Assembly: GCA_030672485.1 (NCBI GenBank)
Contig: DAOVGH010000074.1
Span: 1 to 5,417, forward strand
Direction: 5' to 3'
Length of the DNA stretch: 5,417 nucleotides
DNA from: Desulfobacterales bacterium
GTDB lineage: Bacteria; Desulfobacterota; DSM-4660; Desulfatiglandales; B25-G16
A model generated the notes under the pieces. It saw only the letters and a list, made by a program, of their open reading frames with translations, ran no database searches and was not told the DNA's origin. Made by a program: the position numbers and the translations under genes. Of the stretch, positions 1 to 5,417 are shown piece by piece; positions within the stretch are counted from its first letter, which is position 1, and each line of letters starts with the position of its first letter.

Positions 1-645
1 ACCTTCTAATATCTTCAAGAGGGCCTGCTGAACTCCCTCTCCAGAAACATCCCTGGTTATTGAAGGACTATCGGATTTTTTGGCAATTTTGTCTATCTCA
101 TCAATGTAAACGATGCCTCTCGAGGCCCTGTCTATTTCATAGTCTGCCATTTGAACAAGGCTGAGAATTATGCTTTCAACATCTTCACCTACATAACCAG
201 CTTCAGTCAGGCTGGTAGCGTCTGCTATGGTAAACGGTACATTCAATATCCTTGCCAGAGTTTGGGCCAAAAGTGTTTTGCCTGACCCGGTAGGGCCTAT
301 CAAAAGTATATTGCTTTTATCAATCTCTACATCTTCGCTATCAAGATTTGCACCGATTCTTTTGTAGTGGTTGTGTACTGCTACTGATAGAACCTTTTTG
401 GACCTATCTTGCTCGATTACATACTGCTCCAGACTTTTCTTTATCTGTTGTGGTTTGAGGATAAGATCTTTCTGTTTGTTTTTCTCTTCCTGTCCATATT
501 CTTCCTGGATAATTTCGCTGCAAAGAGAAACACACTCATCACAAATGTAAACCGAGGGTCCGGCAATCAGTTTCTTAACCTCATCCTGACTCTTGCCACA
601 GAAAGAACAAACAAGTTCGCCTGATGGATTATTTTTCCTTGTCAT
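1..645 (-). CDS. clpX: ATP-dependent Clp protease ATP-binding subunit ClpX (N-terminal 215 residues, cut by window edge)
   Basis: ClpX is the hexameric AAA+ unfoldase that recognises tagged or damaged cytosolic proteins and threads them into ClpP. I translated 215 codons from the ATG at 645-643. The N-terminal zinc-binding domain has its four cysteines at C13, C16, C35 and C38 (CSFC and CDEC). The AAA+ core follows, with Walker A GPTGSGKT at 117-124, the GYVG pore-1 loop at 150-153, Walker B VYIDEID at 179-185, and RDVSGEGVQQ (from residue 198), which is characteristic of ClpX. The remaining half (sensor motifs, C-terminal lid) lies beyond position 1. The start is supported by a GGAG box 9 nt upstream and by the immediate MTRKNNPSGELVCSFC beginning typical of the family. 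It overlaps the end of clpP by 17 nt, so translation is probably coupled. In many related genomes lon follows clpX, but that is outside this window. Confidence 0.97.
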   Translation of the reverse strand, partial: MTRKNNPSGELVCSFCGKSQDEVKKLIAGPSVYICDECVSLCSEIIQEEYGQEEKNKQKDLILKPQQIKKSLEQYVIEQDRSKKVLSVAVHNHYKRIGANLDSEDVEIDKSNILLIGPTGSGKTLLAQTLARILNVPFTIADATSLTEAGYVGEDVESIILSLVQMADYEIDRASRGIVYIDEIDKIAKKSDSPSITRDVSGEGVQQALLKILEG

Positions 646-1261
646 TTAATACCACTCCCTTTTTTTTCTCCATACTTATCATTTCCCTTTTTGTAATCAC
701 CTTATCTACAATGCCATACTCCAGCGCCTCCTGGCCAGTCATGAAGAAATCCCTTTCGGTATCATTCCCAATCTTTTCTTTATCCTGGCCTGTGTGCTGG
801 GCAAAGAGTTCATTGATGGCCCCTTTAAGCCTCACTATTTCCCTGGCCTGTATATCTATATCTGTGGCCTGCCCCTGTGTTGCACCCATGGGTTGATGTA
901 TCATTATCCTGGAATGTGGAAGGGCATACCGCTTTCCTTTACCGCCAGCAGCTAATAGGAGAGCGGCCATGCTGCTGGCCTGTCCGGTGCAGATGGTAGT
1001 AATATCAGGTTTTACATATTGCATAGTATCATAGATCGCCAGGCCTGCTGTAATCGAGCCTCCAGGGGAGTTAATATAGAGATTTATATCCTTATCTGGG
1101 TCTTCGGATTCCAGAAATAGAAACTGGGCAATAATAATATTCGCCATATCATCGGTGACTTGTTCACCCATAAAGATAATCCTATCCTTTAAAAGTCGCG
1201 AGTAAATATCATATGCCCTTTCACCCCTGGGGGTTTGCTCCACTACTATTGGTATCAACAT
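629..1261 (-). CDS. clpP: ATP-dependent Clp protease proteolytic subunit ClpP
   Basis: ClpP is the serine peptidase whose two stacked heptamer rings form the proteolytic chamber of ClpXP in the cytosol. The 210-residue product is of normal family length. The catalytic triad is visible: Ser97 in GQASSMAA, His122 in RIMIHQPMG and Asp171 in DTERDFFM. The N-terminus MLIPIVVEQTPRGERAYDIY matches the usual start, including the short segment normally processed off before the axial loop. NSPGGS at 64-69 is the glycine-rich strand forming the oxyanion region. The ATG at 1261-1259 has an AGGA box 11 nt upstream, slightly long spacing, within the 17-nt gap after tig. The C-terminal tail (about residues 192-210, rich in Lys and Glu) is encoded across the clpX ribosome binding site and start. 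Gene order tig-clpP-clpX supports the assignment. Confidence 0.98.
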   Translation of the reverse strand: MLIPIVVEQTPRGERAYDIYSRLLKDRIIFMGEQVTDDMANIIIAQFLFLESEDPDKDINLYINSPGGSITAGLAIYDTMQYVKPDITTICTGQASSMAALLLAAGGKGKRYALPHSRIMIHQPMGATQGQATDIDIQAREIVRLKGAINELFAQHTGQDKEKIGNDTERDFFMTGQEALEYGIVDKVITKREMISMEKKKGVVLNDKEK

Positions 1262-1278
1262 TTGGCTCTGTTTCCTTA

Positions 1279-2595
1279 TTAATCTTTTACGCTGTTTTCA
1301 GATACCTCTTCTACCTCAGTAACCTTAGCACCTTGAACAAGGTGATTCAAGATCTTTTCAACCAAGAGCTGATTTCTGAATGCATCCACTAAATTGTTTT
1401 TTTCATAGTATTGTCGAAGCATAGCGAGATCATTTCCCGTTTGAGCAGCCAGCTCCTGAAAGCCCTCCCTTATATCAGACTCCTCAACTCTTATATCCTC
1501 CATCTCAGCTATTTTACCCAATACAAGGTCTTCCTTAACCTTCTGTTCAGCACCTGTCCTTAAATCCTTTCTCAATTTTTCTTCTGAAATCCCAGCTGAT
1601 TCGAGGGTAGTTCCAGTGCGAAGAGAATTTTGCTTTATGTTAGCTATTGAACGTTCGATTTCGCTTTCAACCATAACCTCAGGGAGCTCGAAATCTACCA
1701 TGGCTGTTGTCTTCTTGAGGAGTCGGCCTTTTAGTTCCCTATCTATCCTCCTTTCTTCTCGAAGGGTAATATCCTTCCTTACCCTCTTCCTCAAATCCGG
1801 CAAGGACCTGAATTCCTTACCCAGACCCGTTGCAAAATCATCATTCAATTCAGGAAGATCCCTTTCTTTGATATCCTGGACGTGGATGCGAAAAGTGATG
1901 CTTTTACCAGCCAATCTCCTATCACCAAAATCCTCATCAAAATTTATGAGTATATCCTTTTCATCGTCTTTTTTCAGGCCCACAGTGCCTAATTCGAGTT
2001 CGGGATAAAAACGCTTACTTCCCACATGGATCATAAAGTCTTTACCCTTTATACCCTTAAGGGGCTTGTCTTTCCAAAGGCCAACGTAGTCAATGACTGC
2101 ATAATCCCCTTGTTTTATCCCCCTGTCTTCATTGATGGAAATCAGCTTAGCATGTGCCTCCTTTATCTCTTCAAGACTCTTATCGACATAATCTTCAGAA
2201 ATATTTAGTATCTCTTTCTCCACGGAGATTCCCATATAGTTCTTTAGCTCAAAGTCCGGCTTTACCTCCATGATGATAGTATATTTGAAGCTTTTGCCTG
2301 GTCTTATGGCCTCATCCTCGATAGAGGGGCCTCCTAATGGGAGAAGTTTCGTCTCTTCTATCACGTTGGAAAAAGACTCCTTTATTAGATCATTCTTCAG
2401 ATCATCCATGATCTCTTTACCAAAGTACTGCTCAAGTATCTTTCTTGGGGCCTTACCAGGCCTAAAGCCCTTAATTTTAACCCTTTTTGAAGCCTGCTTG
2501 TAGGCTTGATCCAGTTTCTTAGTTACCTCTTCCGCCTCAATCTCAACATTAAGCCGCCTTTTTACCTGGCTTATTTCCTCAATGCTTGTTTCCAT
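1279..2595 (-). CDS. tig: Trigger factor, ribosome-associated peptidyl-prolyl isomerase and chaperone
   Basis: Trigger factor binds ribosomal protein L23 at the exit tunnel and shields nascent chains in the cytosol; its middle domain has peptidyl-prolyl cis-trans isomerase activity. The product has 438 residues, close to the usual 430-450. The N-terminal ribosome-binding domain carries the signature GFRPGKAP at 43-50. An FKBP-type domain lies at about 155-245 (GDYAVIDYVG at 163-172, then an FDEDFGDRRLAGK stretch near 219-231). The conserved linker DLPELNDDFATGLG at 246-259 leads to the helical SurA-like C-terminal domain, which forms the substrate cradle. The ATG at 2595-2593 gives the expected family N-terminus; its ribosome binding site is weak (GAGAG directly upstream). 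It sits 31 nt downstream of tRNA-Leu and 17 nt upstream of clpP, with no terminator visible in either gap, so it is likely the first protein gene of a tig-clpP-clpX operon. Confidence 0.97.
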   Translation of the reverse strand: METSIEEISQVKRRLNVEIEAEEVTKKLDQAYKQASKRVKIKGFRPGKAPRKILEQYFGKEIMDDLKNDLIKESFSNVIEETKLLPLGGPSIEDEAIRPGKSFKYTIIMEVKPDFELKNYMGISVEKEILNISEDYVDKSLEEIKEAHAKLISINEDRGIKQGDYAVIDYVGLWKDKPLKGIKGKDFMIHVGSKRFYPELELGTVGLKKDDEKDILINFDEDFGDRRLAGKSITFRIHVQDIKERDLPELNDDFATGLGKEFRSLPDLRKRVRKDITLREERRIDRELKGRLLKKTTAMVDFELPEVMVESEIERSIANIKQNSLRTGTTLESAGISEEKLRKDLRTGAEQKVKEDLVLGKIAEMEDIRVEESDIREGFQELAAQTGNDLAMLRQYYEKNNLVDAFRNQLLVEKILNHLVQGAKVTEVEEVSENSVKD

Positions 2596-2626
2596 GCTCT
2601 CTCACTTGCGTTATTGGGAGGCGTAC

Positions 2627-2713
2627 TGGTGCGAGAGAGGGGAGTCGAACCCCTATCCGACAATGCGGGCTGGATCCTAAGTCCAGTGCGTCTGCCAGTT
2701 CCGCCACTCTCGC
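2627..2713 (-). tRNA. tRNA-Leu (anticodon UAG)
   Basis: An 87-nt class II tRNA reading CUA and other CUN leucine codons. The acceptor stem GCGAGAG pairs perfectly with CTCTCGC, followed by discriminator A and an encoded CCA (2629-2627). The D arm has GCG/CGC pairing. The anticodon stem CTGGA/TCCAG encloses the loop CTTAGGA, giving anticodon TAG. The long variable arm (CCG/CGG stem) is expected for leucine. The T arm is AGGGG-TTCGACT-CCCCT. It closely resembles the leucine tRNAs of other bacteria. It lies 31 nt upstream of tig on the same strand without an intervening terminator, so RNase processing from a joint transcript is likely. Confidence 0.97.
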
Positions 2714-2733
2714 ACTTAGCGCTTGGAAGCATA

Positions 2734-2769
2734 ACCTTAACGATTAATTATTCTCCTCGTATGTGTCAA
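2734..2769 (-). promoter_or_regulatory. Candidate promoter for tRNA-Leu-tig-clpP-clpX
   Basis: On the minus strand a perfect -35 hexamer TTGACA lies at 2769-2764, 50 nt before the tRNA 5' end and just outside the methyltransferase gene. At the right spacing the -10 is poor: TTAATC (16-nt spacer) or TAATCG (17-nt spacer), in an A+T-rich stretch AATAATTAAT. Position and orientation fit; the weak -10 limits confidence. Confidence 0.45.
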
Positions 2770-2789
2770 GAGATAAAACTAAGCAAAGT

Positions 2790-3548
2790 TCAAAAACCGG
2801 GACTACCTATAGGAGATTCTACGCCTTTTTTCAAACCCTCTGCTATTTTTATGTTTTCTGTTCTTAAGGTATAAATCATTTTGGAGGCAAGACCTAAAAA
2901 CGTGCCAAATGGATAAGATTGTACCGAAGATGACATCTCAATCCTTTTGGTATAGTTTCTGAAAAAGAACGGCATCATCTGGATACTTCCGCATTCCATA
3001 GGCACATTGCCATAAGCATTTATCACATGGCCCTTAAGCCTCCATAAAGTAAACAAATGTGCCTCTCTAAAGATAGAGTCATGAAATAGTGCATGGAATT
3101 TCTTACACATGCATTCAAAAGAAAGGCTGTTGAGTACACCGACAAATACCTTGTTTCTTGTTACCCTCCCTGCCTCCCTTAGCGCTGCAACAGGGTCATC
3201 AAGAAATTCCAATGTGATAATAAGGGTAGCTAAATCGAATTCATTATCCTCAAAAGGTAAATTCTCTGCTCTGCCGATCTTTAGCGAGGCCTTATTACCC
3301 AATCTTGACCTGGCAATATCCAGCATATATGGAGAGGCATCAAGGCCGGTTACATCAAATCCTAATCGATAAAAAAGAAGCAGATGATTTCCTGTCCCAC
3401 AGCCAATATCTAAAATCCTCTCTCCTTTCTGAGGCCTTAAAAGGCGTACGATAAGTTCACTGCTTAACCTATCAAGCAAGATCCCTTCGGGGGATTTTTG
3501 CCATGCCTCATAGAGCCGAGCTAATTTCAGGTCAAATACATGTCCCAT
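2790..3548 (-). CDS. Class I SAM-dependent methyltransferase (UbiE/Methyltransf_11-like), substrate unknown
   Basis: A 252-residue cytosolic protein expected to transfer a methyl group from S-adenosylmethionine. The Rossmann core is clear: motif I ILDIGCGTGNH at 45-55, the acidic residue closing the second strand at D70 (VTGLD), motif III with GRAENLPFEDNEFDLATL at 92-109, and the LREAGRV helix near 123-129. The C-terminal part (about 140-252) has several cysteines (C146, C148, C186) and the phrase QSYPFGTFLGL at 210-220; I do not recognise a substrate from it. The ATG at 3548-3546 is preceded by a TGA in frame 12 nt upstream, so no longer start exists; the ribosome binding site is weak. It follows the TPR gene by 73 nt with no terminator visible, suggesting co-transcription. 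UbiE, BioC or a small-molecule methyltransferase cannot be told apart here. Confidence 0.85.
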   Translation of the reverse strand: MGHVFDLKLARLYEAWQKSPEGILLDRLSSELIVRLLRPQKGERILDIGCGTGNHLLLFYRLGFDVTGLDASPYMLDIARSRLGNKASLKIGRAENLPFEDNEFDLATLIITLEFLDDPVAALREAGRVTRNKVFVGVLNSLSFECMCKKFHALFHDSIFREAHLFTLWRLKGHVINAYGNVPMECGSIQMMPFFFRNYTKRIEMSSSVQSYPFGTFLGLASKMIYTLRTENIKIAEGLKKGVESPIGSPGF

Positions 3549-3621
3549 GAATCGGCTTCACCATAGCCCTGATTAGGGAGCTCAAGAAACTGCCTGTTGC
3601 CTCTGGCACAAAAAACTTCAG

Positions 3622-4317
3622 TCACCCTCCATCGTTCCCTAGTTTTGAAAGCTCTCCATATGCCTGGCAACCATTAATATCGCCTAGTTGGCAGCTTTTT
3701 TGAAAATCGCTCCTTGCCATATCGAACATCCCCTTACGTTTGTGCGCCATTCCCCTCGTATGATAAGCTGTGGCCATATCTGGATCCAAGATAAGGGCTT
3801 GACTACAATCCTGAATGGCAAGATCAAAGAGGCCCTTCTGGAGGTAAGCCCATCCCCTATTATTGTAGGCGTCGGCATAATCTGGATCTAATGCGATTAC
3901 CTTATTGTAGTCATCGACTGCCTTGTCGTGCTCACCCATTTCAACATAGACAATTCCCCGGTTGAAATATGAGCTCGTTTCTTCTGGCCTATGAATAATA
4001 GCCTCAGTATATGCCTCAACTGCTCCCTCCAGGTCTCCTTCTTGGTATCTCCTATAACCCTTATCGAACCACTCCTCAAGAGTATCTGATCTTATATGCT
4101 CTCTGAGCGTTAGTCCCATTCTTGTTTCCTTTTCGTCCGATGGCCCCAGATGGACGAAAAATAGATAGTTAATAAAAACAACCAGACCAAATAGTCCTAA
4201 CCACATAAATACCCTTTCGGGTGTTAGAGAAGAGATTTCGCGTTTAATTGCGGTCTTTCCCTTCTTGAGGCCTAATGTCCTATATGATCCTTTATCCTTA
4301 TAATCCTTTATTGCCAT
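3622..4317 (-). CDS. Membrane-anchored tetratricopeptide repeat (TPR) protein
   Basis: A 231-residue protein (from the ATG at 4317-4315) with a basic N-terminus, one transmembrane segment at about 37-57 (from FMWLGLFGLVVFINYLF onward) and four consecutive 34-residue TPR units at about 81-114, 115-148, 149-182 and 183-216. The repeats show the usual W/Y-G-A-P pattern, for example FNRGIVYVEMGEHDKAVDDY. TPR arrays are protein-docking surfaces; the partner is unknown. The basic N-terminus suggests a signal anchor with the repeats outside the cytoplasm. The start is uncertain: the open frame reaches back to 4407, but the added 30 residues look unlike a protein N-terminus and have no ribosome binding site. 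Another possible start at 4206 (MWLGLFG) has AAAGGG 5 nt upstream and would shorten the protein to 194 residues. The final segment (QKSCQLGDINGCQAYGEL) resembles Sel1/TPR-type ends. It lies between the probable selenoprotein lipoprotein gene and the methyltransferase gene. Confidence 0.85.
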   Translation of the reverse strand: MAIKDYKDKGSYRTLGLKKGKTAIKREISSLTPERVFMWLGLFGLVVFINYLFFVHLGPSDEKETRMGLTLREHIRSDTLEEWFDKGYRRYQEGDLEGAVEAYTEAIIHRPEETSSYFNRGIVYVEMGEHDKAVDDYNKVIALDPDYADAYNNRGWAYLQKGLFDLAIQDCSQALILDPDMATAYHTRGMAHKRKGMFDMARSDFQKSCQLGDINGCQAYGELSKLGNDGG

Positions 4318-4508
4318 GCCAATACAACATGATAACGGAGCAAAGTCACAAGCTGTAAAGAGATAAGAAGGATGCAAGAGTTCTTTTGATAGAATTAAAC
4401 AAGCCATATACTGAAAGCTGCATTATTGTGACTCTTGCTGAAGAGTTGGCAAAGGGGGCTAGAACAATACCAGCGAGTTGGTGTCCCCAAGCGGATTTGA
4501 ACCGGAAA

Positions 4509-4829
4509 CTATTTCAGAAGTTTTGGGCTTCCCAAAACCTCGAATCCTTCTGTTTCAAGGGCGCTTATGAGCTTTTCCACACTGGTTTTCTCGGGGACAA
4601 AAGCTATGGTCGCTGTGGAAGCAGTAGTGTCGATCTTCACATTCAAGACCCCTTCAACGCCCCTTAGGATAGAACCTATCCTGTCTGGCTCATCCCCTCA
4701 CCCAGCGCATTCCGGAACGTATAGGCTAACTATTCTCTCAGCCCCCAAAGGGACCTGACTGGAGGCACACGACAATAGAAACATGCACGGAAGCAAAACA
4801 AGGGCAAAAATCTCTTTTCTTTTCCTCAT
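4509..4829 (-). CDS. Probable selenoprotein: small lipoprotein with MerP-like heavy-metal-associated (HMA) domain, CxxU motif
   Basis: Reading from ATG 4829-4827 through an in-frame TGA at 4700-4698 to TAG at 4511-4509 gives 106 residues. Residues 1-20 are a lipoprotein signal peptide (RKRKE, a hydrophobic core, lipobox LLSC) with C21 as the lipidated residue, so the protein should be membrane-tethered outside the cytoplasm. Residues about 32-101 match an HMA/MerP fold: strand IVSLYVPE, metal loop C41-A-G-U44, helix DRIGSILRGVEG, strand VLNVKID, strand TATIAFVPEKT, helix SVEKLISALETEGFEV. HMA proteins normally carry GMTCxxC; here the TGA replaces the second Cys. The reading frame is intact on both sides, and a SECIS-like hairpin follows the TGA, which favours selenocysteine over a nonsense mutation. 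An in-frame GTG at 4844 is an alternative start. The substrate metal (Hg, Cu or other) is unknown, and the role is inferred from the fold only. A pseudogene is the main alternative. Confidence 0.85.
4517..4541 (-). other. Strong hairpin at the 3' end of the HMA lipoprotein gene
   Basis: The minus strand reads GAGGTTTTGGG, AAG, CCCAAAACTTC: an 11-bp stem (8 perfect central pairs, one G-U) with a 3-nt loop, ending 5 nt before the TAG stop. It lies within codons for the last residues. No T-run follows, so it is not a normal intrinsic terminator; it could stabilise the mRNA 3' end or attenuate read-through into the TPR gene. Confidence 0.5.
4659..4700 (-). promoter_or_regulatory. Candidate bacterial SECIS element (UGA plus downstream stem-loop)
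   Basis: The UGA at 4700-4698 is followed after 15 nt by the perfect inverted repeat AGGATAG-GTT-CTATCCT (4682-4666). Opened by one pair, the apical loop is GGUUC, beginning 22 nt after the UGA; loop guanosines and this distance are what SelB-dependent bacterial SECIS elements require, and the E. coli fdhF loop GGUCU is similar. A lower stem GCC/GGC (4689-4687 with 4661-4659) is separated by a 4x4 internal loop. The fold was drawn by eye. Confidence 0.7.
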
Positions 4830-4844
4830 ATCCTCATTTCTCAC

Positions 4845-5140
4845 TCAATAATAGTAGTGCTCAGGGATTTCTCCCCTTCACCAAGATCTGTCCCCCTCCC
4901 CCTGTGGACTCGTGATGTTACCTCCTTTACGGATAGATAGGCATTTCCAGGTGAGAGCGGTTTAGGGTAAAGTCGCCCGTGTGGCACATGATCTAAGATG
5001 CCATAAGGCCAATAAAAAAACAAGGCTGAATTGTTGCGAAAAAGATAGGGAGAGCGGGGTATGAATTATTGGATGAATGAGCAGCGGTTGTAAAAAGCAG
5101 GGGTGGTGAGCGTTAAAGAAAAAGATACTCCCTAAGGGAT
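4845..5140. other. Intergenic region between divergent lipoprotein and ssb genes, no convincing gene
   Basis: About 300 nt. The minus strand has an open frame (5023-4841) beginning only at a TTG without a ribosome binding site; its product resembles nothing I know. The same strand has an excellent Shine-Dalgarno-like AAAGGAGGT at 4928-4920, but no ATG, GTG or TTG follows at a usable distance. Plus-strand frames are under 20 codons. I found no clear sigma70 promoter for the lipoprotein gene. A small RNA or an untranslated leader is possible but unsupported. Confidence 0.5.
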
Positions 5141-5168
5141 TTGAGTTGAAAATTTTATCTATTATGAT
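5141..5168 (+). promoter_or_regulatory. Probable sigma70-type promoter of ssb
   Basis: The -35 TTGAGT at 5141-5146 and -10 TATGAT at 5163-5168 (5 of 6 consensus bases) are separated by 16 nt, predicting a transcript start near 5175 and a leader of about 30 nt. An overlapping pair, TTGAAA at 5146 and TAAATT at 5168, has the same spacing. An 11-nt dyad TCCCTAAGGGA (5129-5139) abuts the -35 box. Confidence 0.6.
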
Positions 5169-5206
5169 AAATTTCAAAAATAAATTTAGTTAAGAGGGAG
5201 GTAGTT

Positions 5207-5417
5207 ATGGCGAGCTTAAATAAGGTAATGTTAATAGGTAACCTTGGCGCTGATCCAGAGATAAGGTACACACCAAGCGGTGCGGCTGTTGCTAACTTTA
5301 GAATGGCCACAAAGGATCAATGGACGAGTAAAGAAGGGGAAAAGCAAGAGAGAACCGAATGGCATAGGATCGTAGCCTGGAGAAGGCTGGGAGAGATCTG
5401 TGGGGAATATCTGCATA
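5207..5417 (+). CDS. ssb: Single-stranded DNA-binding protein SSB (N-terminal 70 residues, cut by window edge)
   Basis: SSB coats single-stranded DNA in replication, recombination and repair and recruits partner enzymes through its acidic C-terminal tip. The first 70 residues show the OB fold opening NKVMLIGNLGADPEIRYT at 5-22, SGAAVANFRMAT at 24-35 and the conserved TEWHRIVAW at 50-58, continuing into LGEICGEYL. AWRRLGEIC replaces the more usual AW-G/K-LAE, a mild variation. The start ATG at 5207 has a strong GGGAGG box 5 nt upstream and a promoter about 40 nt upstream. The rest of the OB fold and the flexible tail are outside the window. It is the only plus-strand gene and is divergent from the lipoprotein gene. 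A PriB-type or phage SSB is unlikely, given the match to the chromosomal form. Confidence 0.97.
   Translation, partial: MASLNKVMLIGNLGADPEIRYTPSGAAVANFRMATKDQWTSKEGEKQERTEWHRIVAWRRLGEICGEYLH

Noticed and set aside
1616..2008. Plus-strand open frame of 130 codons inside tig
   Set aside because: Serine- and leucine-rich shadow of the trigger factor gene on the opposite strand.
2506..2874. Plus-strand open frame of 122 codons crossing the tRNA and ends of tig and the methyltransferase gene
   Set aside because: It runs antisense through a certain tRNA-Leu and two certain genes; its product has no recognisable features.
4431..4446. Inverted repeat ACTCTT-GCTG-AAGAGT as a terminator between the lipoprotein and TPR genes
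   Set aside because: Only 6 bp, A+T-rich, and no T-run follows on either strand.
4479..4598. A full tRNA (for example tRNA-Sec) using GTCCCC at 4598-4593 as the 5' acceptor strand and TGGGGACACCA as the 3' strand
   Set aside because: The span would be about 120 nt, too long even for tRNA-Sec; no D or anticodon arm fits, and most of it is coding sequence of the HMA domain.
4386..4758. Overlapping plus-strand open frames (4386-4667 and 4567-4758)
   Set aside because: They lie antisense to the HMA lipoprotein gene and the TPR upstream region, show no family resemblance and have no good ribosome binding site; they exist because the true minus-strand gene is well structured in codons.
4509..4829. 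Reading of the TGA-interrupted HMA gene as an ordinary pseudogene or sequencing error
   Set aside because: The only interruption is a TGA precisely at the second metal-binding Cys position, the frame stays open and protein-like on both sides, and a SECIS-like hairpin follows. Not fully excluded without knowledge of Sec genes in the genome.
4988..5010. Sigma54-like promoter around TGGCAT on the minus strand
   Set aside because: The -24 GG is present but no GC stands at the required spacing for the -12 element on either strand.

Overview
The window looks like a piece of a bacterial chromosome of moderate G+C. The linked set tRNA-Leu, tig, clpP, clpX is common in Desulfobacterota (the former Deltaproteobacteria), and a probable selenocysteine-encoding gene fits that group. 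This assignment is an inference from gene order and style; no marker gene here fixes the taxon. Apart from the rightmost gene (ssb), everything is on the minus strand.

Left half (1-2713, minus): a protein quality-control cluster. Reading leftward, it starts with a complete tRNA-Leu(UAG), followed 31 nt later by trigger factor (tig), 17 nt later by the ClpP peptidase (clpP), and then by clpX, whose start overlaps the clpP stop by 17 nt. clpX runs off the window edge after 215 codons. Trigger factor folds nascent chains at the ribosome, and ClpXP unfolds and degrades tagged or damaged proteins. A TTGACA box lies 50 nt upstream of the tRNA, so tRNA and protein genes may share one transcript.

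Middle (2790-4829, minus): a looser row of three genes. The first in transcription order is the most interesting feature of the window. It is a 106-codon gene for a small predicted lipoprotein with a MerP-like heavy-metal-associated (HMA) domain, interrupted by one in-frame TGA exactly where the second metal-binding Cys of the CxxC motif should be (C-A-G-U). A stem-loop with a GGUUC apical loop starts 15 nt after the TGA, as expected of a bacterial SECIS element. I read it as a selenoprotein that ordinary gene calling would miss. It is followed by a membrane-anchored protein with four TPR repeats and a class I SAM-dependent methyltransferase of unknown substrate.

Right end (4845-5417): about 300 nt without a convincing gene, then a sigma70-like promoter and a strong ribosome binding site in front of ssb on the plus strand, of which the first 70 codons are present. 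The ssb and lipoprotein genes are therefore divergent.
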